DNA from: Eubacteriales bacterium
GTDB taxonomy: Bacteria > Bacillota > Clostridia > Lachnospirales > Lachnospiraceae
DNA length: 64,000 bases
Assembly (NCBI GenBank): GCA_030537195.1
Contig: JAUNOK010000009.1
Coordinates: 23,449-87,448 of the forward strand
Direction: 5' to 3'
Shown here: one piece after another, positions 48,901-54,364 of the stretch
How positions within the stretch are numbered: position 1 is the first letter of the stretch
How the letters are laid out: each line of letters begins with the position of its first letter
Program-made: the position numbers and the translations under genes
Notes under the pieces: model-generated
The model's database searches: none
What the model was told of the DNA's origin: nothing
What the model saw: the letters and a program-made list of their open reading frames with translations, nothing else

Positions 48901-50284
48901 TGAGGATTTGACGGTAACAGAAAAGTATTATCTTGTCATGAATTGTACAGAAGGAAATGGTATGTACAATGAAACGCTTGCGTTAAATGTAATTACTGAT
49001 GGTGAGATTCCAGCACATTATGAGACATCACAAAACCCGAATGCAGTATACGTTCTGGGAGACTTTTATAAGAATGAAAACCTTGCATTGGTATCAACAA
49101 GTGAAGTTGCAGCTACAAATCCTAGTGCTGCCAATGCACAGCTCATGAAGTCAGGAGAGAATGATTCTATTTCTGTAAAAGTTACATCTGATGTTAAGGC
49201 AGCAGCAGATGCAGAAACATTCAGTAAGTATGTGAATTCCCGTGCAGTTTATTATCGGTACGAAGTACAGATGGTGGATGAAAAAAGTACACCGGTAGAT
49301 ATTCAGGGAAATATATCTGTACCATCTCTGAAAATAGGAGAAGAGACAGTAAACAGAGTAGATGACCTTAGCACCTGCGAAGAGGGATTCACAGTAGTGA
49401 CAAGTGGAAGCACATGCTATATTACAATAAAGGCGCCTGGAAGCAGATATATAGGTAGTGATATGGAGGTCGGTCTTGCTTTTGACTATTCTGATTCTGC
49501 GTCACTGCGTTCACAGTTCCCACTTAGAGAAAGTGGTATGAATAACGGTGTTCAGTTTAAAGTAAGTTCTTCTATGGCTTATCAGATGGACAGCCTTGAC
49601 AGCAGTAATATGAGTGAAAAGAAGGAGGCTGAGAATAAGCTCTATTATAGAGATGAAACAACAAGTTCTACAATAAGCTACGATTCTTACAACATCACCA
49701 GCACGGACGGTAATACAAGCCAGCTTGGCTTAAATGGCAGGGAGACGAACGATAAAGCGATGCAGATTAAAACAAGAGCATTCTTCACGGCAGGTCTGTC
49801 CGGAGCCAACCAAACCAACCAGGAAAATGCCAGATATCCATACTATCTTGAAGGAACACTTCGCTTGAGCAAGAAAACGGAGCAGGTCAAAGAAAATGGT
49901 ATTGGAAAGACATATGAACCGGTGGATATTGGAAACTACTTGTCTGAATTTGCAATACAATCTGATAACAACGCTATAACGACAGAAAGTGATGGATTAG
50001 GGCTTCAGAATGATAATGACGTTCAGGTATATAAGTTCCGGATTCAACTTTCAGAGAATCAGGTAAAGAATTTGCAAATTAATCCGATTCTGGTTAACAT
50101 TAACTTTAATGCGAAAACAGGAAGCGGATTGGAAGCTGTAGATGGAAGCCAGTATGCAAATTATAAGGTGGAACTGTCAGCAGAACTGAAAAATAAGAAT
50201 TTAGGTTCTCTGACCAATATACAATCTGATTATATCATTTACACAAATGCAAAAATTTATCTGGAAATCATTGGAAACCAGTAA
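39938..50284 (+). CDS. Giant 3448-residue GLUG-repeat surface adhesin
   Basis: A secreted protein with an ordinary signal peptide (1-29, cleavage near SVVAG), unlike its neighbours. Residues 35-95 are a Glu/Gln/Thr linker. From about 200 onward there are many GLUG-type repeats (GGLIG, GGLVG, GGVIG, GGYIG and variants, each with a following beta strand), interrupted by non-repeat blocks. Such repeats form beta-helix stalks. Residues after about 2700 are non-repetitive beta domains ending YTNAKIYLEIIGNQ. No LPXTG motif, membrane anchor, LysM or choline-binding repeat is seen, so attachment must come from another partner. Probably an adhesin or carbohydrate-binding tip. It ends 5 bases before the right island repeat. 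Confidence 0.8.
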   Translation: MRKCKYRKILAVILAASMTFQYMPSVVAGSGKNNDIISQNDETTAVEQETEKQQESQAGEESQTNVSSETEKQPQTEELTEQEPQTEMNQANNEAGTDLQSLVVDNKVQINSSEDFINLSNEDAVNYENAEITITRGGDVAFDLTKAINGKTFKGFGDKDHPFKGTIKVTNPESNIEIPVNNTFFNYLDQSAIIGNGLYLKAGDNITTPLFAANFVNTSKKDEQASLSVMIDAATDTSSNERYSFGGLIGNMAANTKLSLAVNNKITDKGQTKVSGTENLGFFCNTMEAGAALTIASYTGDTGYTISTVNGHAGGLVGEMKGKAVLTITSELTLEGNVQTAGETYAAGGLVGKADAPEITLTEKVTCQENISASGDDTAVGGYIGNAVFKETKALDFNNLGVKATLNDGSHTGGLFGVLNYDYTTGGTLTLSNATTVAPVFQGSNWQSGGLIGQYTANSLKSTLSIPASKVAITHNGKATSFGGVIGFIAAGTDDGSKIGSALDDATAAYVEINDADVTVDAENYTSSKDSGFGGLVAEMSEQGHFLSVSGNVSIKSSSVGSKVSGMGGILGKVTNGVLRISGTTDLSGLTFINTGKSVGQIAGEIDGTIVYALGSGNDNGSGGNNEDEGWKLIRPASCSVSDLGSYGEVIRLNGSNLKEITKDEETVDSDFSDTLELIHYYPALHQIVICYNASNAASGLTINDTRDFVALSMIMQCGITSDLGAYCNTYGATKKLLDKNITISDNLKNQTINLSGTGCMGLLRDNGAQRYKGTFDGNNCTIQLATGEAYGYTSEEEAAQNTDGKSTSFGIGQIYNHSTIGFISYCNGTVQNLTLAGHIYFHNVNKGVEVQCGAVAGRTDVVKVSNVTVDTEIIYGDGAGGGSLRTIYTGGFVGRTTKEGATISFENCVMKGNIDNTSNCHEFAMGGYIAEINADNTKVSFKDCKLNGAKITFNRTVNSNDAKLGGLIGRIGPNNKTHTVTIENLEITDSTVESNAETSCGGLFGYQWLNTNVALKNVTVSGSKVSSRAIFGGLVYQATGYWKIGSDSSESSAGITFKKTDNTAIQFLYGGLSGYQRLNTNVKLKNMIVSDSGIFSGAIFDRLVYSAINQLENTDKNQFTGKTDADTPSALLIASTASDNDSVKTRAYIEILKDGLDIQEDAVEVTLTGGDYFDDIAGKTKYDENTSSVVSIGLTDQNAASAVLIDQSECNTWHNRCKVNNKTDYKNRQTRYYYNVDYYRKEAGDTVTEINTPGKLLLWSLNRYTALTSNLTSYFKTGGNITGTIDLSGVSYYPVAGYVNINYATITFDYTDMNGKEETPENKKYDALDSQHYQMHTGLFSKVTAPASGSIALSVTGLTLKGTVGAYEKDAKGQSAKAGALICDYVSGSDSNRKVTLNLSGIILDGIYVDTDAKSPLLINSVTNYSAVNVSDVTIGTYADTIINRKAASALIGAVGSNKAKEITLDFSDMGLNGKISESIFSNASFVTSFQYSDEVSGGTYNFETTTTQVTYGVEISNGHNTNSKYNRNSYNAGEGTGQVWYLDTFGQTEGNCYVSANGASNTITDFTTTEYLPYIGHYEDAQNKYYEIDINQRTVYIVDGCGTYGHPYQIRTVYSTTDGKSIENANKLFTGADQLIAIMNLLDGKGSGTVVSIDPVTLTAKYKNVQEQSDIHTKDNAGGDKIYIKAGFTWYPAVRKENGRYTRDTSSTESYTNDQIISYLRNAYYQIDENITLNLSQFTGIGGSGTFNAFSGVIIGNADATKDKKIPTITLTGTSKNSAVGGLIRYSQGSVVKDLKIEMQDAIINKTSTDTDIFFGGAIGYVIGGDNIIDNVSVSIVEGKLTIDGGELVPVGGCVGLVGGDDCLKGGGVIFRNMTGNSRLEKVSDGKKTVNITLEVDAGNTYYYWNPYVGRVLDGYACAECEIDNTDKNYKISKMDKDEKLFITGISEQASGYTVYDKSQITIDSAQDFWVLSALVNSGFGAKATNGYYEKPEVNLTNSEKAVSDAYYYGHVRSGSYNSIGTNECDAMDDEWDFWGGKLYSGNTVTDHRLPSKSYLAVNYIKAADGTTAPNYELASYITYDKEYRTLQINKPNNSTNGSYDYNLTIYGNGFRGIGQGYEHNGATTTYAPTKLRSLRLGDRNSKVALEGNKASVSYERLIYEYDNDKYFVRQAGLFPQLYGHSLTENYTVQNLTVKGTVQSNVERTSTRETSENGTYFGVIFANAGYSSAKQITFKNVNIGDGSLLSGSEYAGGIYACDQWTHTGLNYYNCAVDGLRIEKARWAGGFSGLLENEKVAITVNTENAGRNTINNIVIKTRDTSTGRTKENTDLQGIRYAGGLFGQVKSASLTVTGVDVTDSSILPYSCKEDENNVSQSYSGGIVGKTERVMTVSDITISRFRSLCNGYIGGISGGNSSGGFNVSNVTVSGCKLVTKKTAGGAGALSGYINTSLNGFNVKSENNLIGFLIENKNCDTDASIVKENDEIKLEKLSSENVGLRYDSQSNTASKYYYTYNTIKDMPEIVDTRIGIWVGAREKNNNNTVKIVAASRTGDYSPICNVGWNGMTANSYVIYADYQGKADSAEKVNISPDTGLTMGESNLTGDGAALKDNKALSKTIVSDSLAGNKMTAYHGGTAANDLNDIMKLFKDQTAYDNRITTYKTEEKDADYSKVTDNVDIPIMVLQMDSSDDIMTMVNNYVSVLTNMKQDKTTRYASVTPTTYAYKNGSWSKADSQSMSVTASKQLKINSGKYDNTRNQITILDVAYTSPVDTNQAYHLYIPVLVKKVITVSFAVKMANGASGYESAYQGKDAVLAIFGENLTADLLFTYTWTVGEWKNALENGDSLLWSFSKKLNLANTAPLNDKNTHLTLVDRNTHGNQQSYYQFDGTKIQEENGLKTLNLQTVMTQKTDSGTEYQGTYLCDLLDLTASAGTTDNPGKFKKLSSKEGASVRVWNKETKEYEYYALKADDDSKDTEYFNISLNTSQNDNEDLTVTEKYYLVMNCTEGNGMYNETLALNVITDGEIPAHYETSQNPNAVYVLGDFYKNENLALVSTSEVAATNPSAANAQLMKSGENDSISVKVTSDVKAAADAETFSKYVNSRAVYYRYEVQMVDEKSTPVDIQGNISVPSLKIGEETVNRVDDLSTCEEGFTVVTSGSTCYITIKAPGSRYIGSDMEVGLAFDYSDSASLRSQFPLRESGMNNGVQFKVSSSMAYQMDSLDSSNMSEKKEAENKLYYRDETTSSTISYDSYNITSTDGNTSQLGLNGRETNDKAMQIKTRAFFTAGLSGANQTNQENARYPYYLEGTLRLSKKTEQVKENGIGKTYEPVDIGNYLSEFAIQSDNNAITTESDGLGLQNDNDVQVYKFRIQLSENQVKNLQINPILVNINFNAKTGSGLEAVDGSQYANYKVELSAELKNKNLGSLTNIQSDYIIYTNAKIYLEIIGNQ
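42941..43262 (+). repeat. 207-bp tandem duplication inside adhesin gene
   Basis: The block starting at 42941 (GGLFGYQWLNTNVALKN) recurs at 43148 (GGLSGYQRLNTNVKLKN), 207 bases or 69 codons later. DNA as well as protein similarity is high over about 115 bases, which suggests a fairly recent in-frame duplication. Confidence 0.75.
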
Positions 50285-50289
50285 AAATA

Positions 50290-50338
50290 ACTTATTAATT
50301 AGTGATATTTTCTGAGCAGTACTGCATTGCAAAATCAA
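50290..50338. repeat. Right copy of 49-bp island-bounding direct repeat
   Basis: 46/49 identical to 25248-25296. The minus strand encodes the last codons and the TAA stop (50295-50297) of the LysR gene. The plus strand retains an AAC(3)-like end (L-I-N-stop). Confidence 0.85.
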
Positions 50339-51182
50339 TAAATAACTGGGCACTGTGGCTCAAGAATTTCCCCTTCTTCCATACGATTCCGATGTTTACA
50401 TCGATCGGTGGTTCAAGGGGAATTCCTTTATATTGCTTGAAACGAGGCAGCATATCTGAGAAGAGGAAACAGCCGCATCTGCCGTTGTCAATGAATTTCA
50501 GGGTTGTATATAACTGGCTGCTTCGCATAATAATTCTCGGATTAATCTTTAACTGGTCAAATCTGTTTTTCAAAAGTTCATTCTGCACAGAATCCACATT
50601 AAACATAAGCAGATTCTCATCTCTAAAATCTTCAATAGTCATACATTTTTTCTTAGCCATAGGGTGCTTCTTGGAAACAACATACATAAGCTGTTCCTTG
50701 GCAAGAACGCAGCTTTCAAATTTGTCTATATTAAACTGTTCCATATTAACAATTGCAAGGTCGAGCTTTTCGTCCTGAACAAGATTACATGCACGCACAG
50801 AGCCGAACTCATCTAATTCTGTCTGGATATCAGGATAGTTCTGTTCAAATGCATTAAGTACCTCAGGGAAAAAGATGGTACTGAACATAGGCGGTATTCC
50901 TATCTTAAGAACCGGAACACGGTTCCCTAATTCTAAGAATTCATTCTGAATGTCTGTACTGTGTTTCAGCAAGTCTTTAGCTTTTTCATAAAATGTCTCT
51001 CCGGCACTTGTAAGTTCGAGGTGATTTCCATTTCTTGTAAACAGAATAATATTAAATTCAGCTTCGAGGTCTTTAATAGCAATCGAGATTGTAGGCTGCG
51101 TCACGAAAAGCTCTTCAGCGGCTTTGGTTATGCTGTGTGTGCGGCATGCGGTGCAGAAATATTTTAACTGGTTAAGTGTCAT
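50295..51182 (-). CDS. LysR-family regulator, probable TtdR-like tartrate activator
   Basis: A 295-residue regulator. The N-terminal winged HTH (1-60: LNQLKYFCTACRTHSITKAAEELFVTQPTISIAIKDLE) is classical LysR. The remainder is the effector-binding domain. ATG 51182 follows AGGAGG; a longer frame upstream has no support. It is divergent from the transporter-TtdA-TtdB operon, the same layout as E. coli ttdR with ttdABT, so it likely activates that operon on sensing the substrate. Its last 14 codons lie in the right island repeat, so the island was inserted at its 3' end and the C terminus may have been exchanged. Confidence 0.88.
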   Translation of the reverse strand: MTLNQLKYFCTACRTHSITKAAEELFVTQPTISIAIKDLEAEFNIILFTRNGNHLELTSAGETFYEKAKDLLKHSTDIQNEFLELGNRVPVLKIGIPPMFSTIFFPEVLNAFEQNYPDIQTELDEFGSVRACNLVQDEKLDLAIVNMEQFNIDKFESCVLAKEQLMYVVSKKHPMAKKKCMTIEDFRDENLLMFNVDSVQNELLKNRFDQLKINPRIIMRSSQLYTTLKFIDNGRCGCFLFSDMLPRFKQYKGIPLEPPIDVNIGIVWKKGKFLSHSAQLFIDFAMQYCSENITN

Positions 51183-51273
51183 AACACATTTCCTCCTGTA
51201 AAATCCTGTGAAAATCAGAGCATTTAAAAATGTTCTATACACACATTTTACCATAAAAAAATTTTATTGAAAC

Positions 51274-51300
51274 ATAAAAATCGTTAAATTGTTTTTTTAT
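51274..51300. promoter_or_regulatory. AT-rich dyad, candidate LysR operator
   Basis: ATAAAAA (51274-51280) and TTTTTAT (51294-51300) form an inverted repeat that overlaps the -35 of the transporter promoter, a typical place for a LysR activation site. Confidence 0.35.
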
Positions 51301-51317
51301 AAGAACAGACTTATACT
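51289..51317 (+). promoter_or_regulatory. Promoter of tartrate-type operon
   Basis: TTGTTT -35 at 51289-51294 and TATACT -10 at 51312-51317, 17 bases apart. Confidence 0.5.
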
Positions 51318-51381
51318 TTAGTTACATTAAAGATGAGTCCGGACAGAAAGTTAGTAAATAATGTATGAAAGGGGGAACGTT

Positions 51382-52647
51382 ATGTCTCAAACCACAATAA
51401 CATTACTGTTTTTATTGTTTGCTGTAGTCAGTTTCATACTTGAGAAGATTCCGCTTAGTCTTACAGCTACAATAGTTGCACTTGGTCTGAACCTTACCAA
51501 TGTTCTTACGGTAAAGGAAACATTTGCAGGATATGTAAACAGCAATGTAATACTGTGTGTCGGAATGTTCGTAGTCGGACAGGCACTATTTGAAACGGGC
51601 ATGGCTAATAAAATCGGAGGTATTGTTACTAAATTTGCCAAGTCTGAAAAGATACTTATAATTGCGATAATGTTAATCGTAGGAATTATGTCAGGGTTCC
51701 TTTCTAATACAGGAACAGCTGCAGTACTTATCCCTGTTGTCTGTGGAATAGCAGATGAATCAGGATATTCAAGAAGCCGCCTGTTAATGCCGCTGGTATT
51801 CGCAGCAGCACTTGGAGGAAATCTTTCAATAATAGGAGCACCGGGAAATCTTATGGGTGTAAATGCTCTTGAAGAATTAGGACTTTCAACAAGCTTCTTC
51901 ATGTATGCACCGATTGGAATACCAATGCTTATATGCGGAATTATCTATTTCGTTGTAATAGGATGCAGGCTTCTTCCAGATAACAAGGTTATCACGGAGG
52001 ATACACCGGAGCAGACAAGAGATTTCAGTAATGTTCCAAAATGGAAACAGTCAATGTCACTTATCGTGTTAATTCTTGTTATTCTTGCCATGATATTTGA
52101 GGACAAGATAGGAATTAAGATACAGGTTTCAGCATGTCTCGGAGCAGTAATACTTGTGCTCACGGGTGTTATATCTGAGAAGGAAGCGCTGAAGTCAATT
52201 GATTTAAAAGTTGTGCTGTTATTCGGTGGTTCACTTGCACTTGCAAGCGCTCTTGAAAAAACAGGAGCAGGAACACTTATAGCAGATAAGATAGTTGGAA
52301 TTATGGGATCTAATCCAAGTCCTACAGTTCTTCTGCTTGTGATATTCGTAGTCACATGTGTACTTACGAACTTCATGTCCAATACAGCAACAACAGCGCT
52401 TATGGTTCCAATTGCCGTATCACTGGCAGAGAGCCTTAACGCAGATCCAAGAGCAGTAGTAATTGCTACAGTTATTGCAGGATCATGTGCATATGCAACA
52501 CCAATTGGAATGCCGGCTAACACAATGGTAGTTGGTGTTGGCGGATATAAGTTCAAGGATTATGTAAAATCCGGACTTCCGCTTATACTCGTATCATTTG
52601 TGTTGTGTATGATTTTGTTACCAATATTATATCCGTTCTATCCATAG
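51382..52647 (+). CDS. SLC13/DASS-type dicarboxylate transporter
   Basis: A 421-residue polytopic membrane protein with about 11 helices. Two inverted halves each carry a substrate/Na+ motif: SNTGTAAVLIP near 115 and SNTATTALMVP near 335, the SNT signature of the DASS/SLC13 and ArsB-related permeases. ATG 51382 is behind GGGGG. With the downstream dehydratase genes it most likely imports L-tartrate or a similar C4-dicarboxylate, perhaps in exchange for succinate. The link to tartrate comes only from context. Confidence 0.85.
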   Translation: MSQTTITLLFLLFAVVSFILEKIPLSLTATIVALGLNLTNVLTVKETFAGYVNSNVILCVGMFVVGQALFETGMANKIGGIVTKFAKSEKILIIAIMLIVGIMSGFLSNTGTAAVLIPVVCGIADESGYSRSRLLMPLVFAAALGGNLSIIGAPGNLMGVNALEELGLSTSFFMYAPIGIPMLICGIIYFVVIGCRLLPDNKVITEDTPEQTRDFSNVPKWKQSMSLIVLILVILAMIFEDKIGIKIQVSACLGAVILVLTGVISEKEALKSIDLKVVLLFGGSLALASALEKTGAGTLIADKIVGIMGSNPSPTVLLLVIFVVTCVLTNFMSNTATTALMVPIAVSLAESLNADPRAVVIATVIAGSCAYATPIGMPANTMVVGVGGYKFKDYVKSGLPLILVSFVLCMILLPILYPFYP

Positions 52648-52751
52648 GATATGGCGGGATTTTGCAAAACAATGTATTTATACAAGGAGGCTAAATCCTC
52701 TGCTCCTGCAAGGGCAGTCGCATTTTGCTTCGCAAAACAAGGAGGATTAAT

Positions 52752-53657
52752 ATGAACAAAGAAGAGAGCGTAAAGCTGATGACAGACAAGATGGCTAAGT
52801 TTGTTGGCCATATCGGTAAGAAGTTACCAGATGATGTAATTGCAAAGCTTGAGGAGCTTGCAGCACAGGAAACAGCACCACTTCCTAAGGTATTATATGA
52901 GACAATGACTAAGAATCAGGGACTTGCAGTATCACTTGACAGACCTAGCTGTCAGGATACAGGTGTATTACAGTTCTGGGTTAAATGCGGAACTAACTTC
53001 CCACTTATTAATGAACTTGAGGACTTGTTAAAGGAAGCTGTTGTACAGGCAACATTTGCAACACCATTAAGACATAACTCTGTTGAAACATTTGACGAGT
53101 ACAACACTAAGAGAAATGTTGGTAAGGGAACTCCAACAGTATTCTGGGATATCGTACCTAATGACGACCACTGCGAGATATATTCATACATGGCAGGCGG
53201 CGGCTGTACACTTCCAGGTAAGGCAATGGTTCTTATGCCAGGTGCAGGTTACGAGGGAATTACAGATTTCGTACTTGACCAGATGACAAGCTATGGACTT
53301 AATGCATGTCCTCCGCTTCTTGTAGGAGTAGGCGTTGCAACATCAGTTGAGACAGCAGCACTTCTTTCTAAGAAGGCACTTATGAGACCAATCGGCTCAC
53401 ATAATGACAATGCAAATGCAGCTAAGATGGAGAAGTTACTTGAAGACGGAATCAATGCTATCGGACTTGGACCTCAGGGTATGGGCGGTAAATTCTCTGT
53501 TATGGGAGTTAATATTGAGAATACAGCAAGACACCCATCAACAATCGGTGTAGCTGTCAATGTAGGCTGCTGGTCACACAGAAGAGGTCATGTAATATTT
53601 GACAAAGACTTAAATGCAGTATGTGATACACATTCAACAATAGACCTGAACGCATAG
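52752..53657 (+). CDS. ttdA: L(+)-tartrate dehydratase alpha subunit (class I fumarase family)
   Basis: A 301-residue subunit of an oxygen-sensitive 4Fe-4S hydro-lyase. Cysteines that bind the cluster include those in RPSCQDTG near 71, AGGGCTLPG near 156 and VNVGCWSHRRGH near 280. SHNDNANAAKMEK and the WSHRRGH ending are characteristic of TtdA rather than long single-chain fumarase. It converts L-tartrate to oxaloacetate with the beta subunit. A two-subunit fumarase is the alternative. The 100-base leader has a TTTTGC-TTC-GCAAAA hairpin close to the AAGGAGG site. Confidence 0.85.
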   Translation: MNKEESVKLMTDKMAKFVGHIGKKLPDDVIAKLEELAAQETAPLPKVLYETMTKNQGLAVSLDRPSCQDTGVLQFWVKCGTNFPLINELEDLLKEAVVQATFATPLRHNSVETFDEYNTKRNVGKGTPTVFWDIVPNDDHCEIYSYMAGGGCTLPGKAMVLMPGAGYEGITDFVLDQMTSYGLNACPPLLVGVGVATSVETAALLSKKALMRPIGSHNDNANAAKMEKLLEDGINAIGLGPQGMGGKFSVMGVNIENTARHPSTIGVAVNVGCWSHRRGHVIFDKDLNAVCDTHSTIDLNA

Positions 53658-53669
53658 GAGGATTAGAAA

Positions 53670-54302
53670 ATGGTAGAAATCAGAGGCGATAAAAAGGTTC
53701 TTGTTACACCAGTAAGTGCAGAGGACTTAAAGGATATTAAGATTGGCGACATTGTATGGCTTGACGGAGATTTAATGACATGCCGTGATGTTGCACACAG
53801 AAGACTTGTAGAATATGGCAGAGAGCTTCCTTATAATATTAAGGACAAGGCAATATTCCATGCAGGTCCTATCGTAAGAAAGATTGAAGGAACAGAGAAT
53901 GATTATGAGATGGTATCTGTAGGACCAACAACATCAATGCGTATGGAGAAATTCGAATATGAATTCACTAAGCAGACTGGTGTAAGAGTAATTGTAGGAA
54001 AAGGCGGAATGGGTCCTAATACAGAGAGAGCTTGTAAGGAATTTGGCGCTATCCACTGTGTATTCCCTGCCGGCTGTGCTGTAGTAGCAGCAACAGAGGT
54101 TGAAAGAATTGCAGAGCATCACTGGGATGAGCTTGGTATGCCAGAGACATTATGGTGCTGTAAGGTTAAGGAATTCGGTCCTCTTATAGTATCAATAGAC
54201 GCAAATGGCGATAACCTTTTTGAACAGAATAAGGTTGTATTCAACGAAAGAAAAGAAGAAGCCAAGAAGGCAATATATCCTAATGTCAAATTCATAAAAT
54301 AA
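53670..54302 (+). CDS. ttdB: L(+)-tartrate dehydratase beta subunit
   Basis: A 210-residue subunit of the same hydro-lyase. [10 protein letters not shown] near 50, IFHAGPIV near 77, [10 protein letters not shown] near 103 and VGKGGMG near 130 are the family's substrate-binding motifs. It lies 12 bases after ttdA behind AGGAGG. It ends the operon, and a bidirectional terminator follows. Confidence 0.87.
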   Translation: MVEIRGDKKVLVTPVSAEDLKDIKIGDIVWLDGDLMTCRDVAHRRLVEYGRELPYNIKDKAIFHAGPIVRKIEGTENDYEMVSVGPTTSMRMEKFEYEFTKQTGVRVIVGKGGMGPNTERACKEFGAIHCVFPAGCAVVAATEVERIAEHHWDELGMPETLWCCKVKEFGPLIVSIDANGDNLFEQNKVVFNERKEEAKKAIYPNVKFIK

Positions 54303-54317
54303 ATATACATAAAAACA

Positions 54318-54348
54318 GGGGCGGCAGACCAATCTGGTCTGTCGCCCC
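54318..54348. terminator. Bidirectional terminator between ttdB and hppA
   Basis: 14-bp arms at 54318-54331 and 54335-54348 with one wobble and a 3-base loop, between convergent genes. Confidence 0.8.
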
Positions 54349-54364
54349 AACTCCTTTATATGTA

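Larger units (their letters stand above)
25248..50338 (+). mobile_element. 25-kb inserted island bounded by 49-bp direct repeats
   Basis: The segment between two 49-bp direct repeats (46/49 identical) holds only one functional module of co-oriented genes, the SipW/TasA-like/McrBC-like surface locus. The left repeat contains the 3' end of the AAC(3) gene and a relic of the LysR gene's last codons; the right repeat contains the working 3' end of the LysR gene and a relic of the AAC(3) end. This is what precise insertion between two convergent, overlapping genes would leave. Leucine codon choice inside (CTG-rich) differs by eye from the CTT/TTA-rich flanks. No integrase, transposase or mobilisation gene is present, so the mechanism is unknown. 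Confidence 0.7.

Noticed and set aside
25261..50289. Integrase, transposase or conjugation gene inside the island
   Set aside because: All long plus-strand frames are accounted for by surface-system genes, and the minus-strand frames are non-coding shadows. No recombinase motif was seen.
51945..52556. 203-residue open frame antisense to the transporter gene
   Set aside because: It is a shadow of the well-supported transporter gene on the plus strand, with no ribosome binding site and a low-complexity product.
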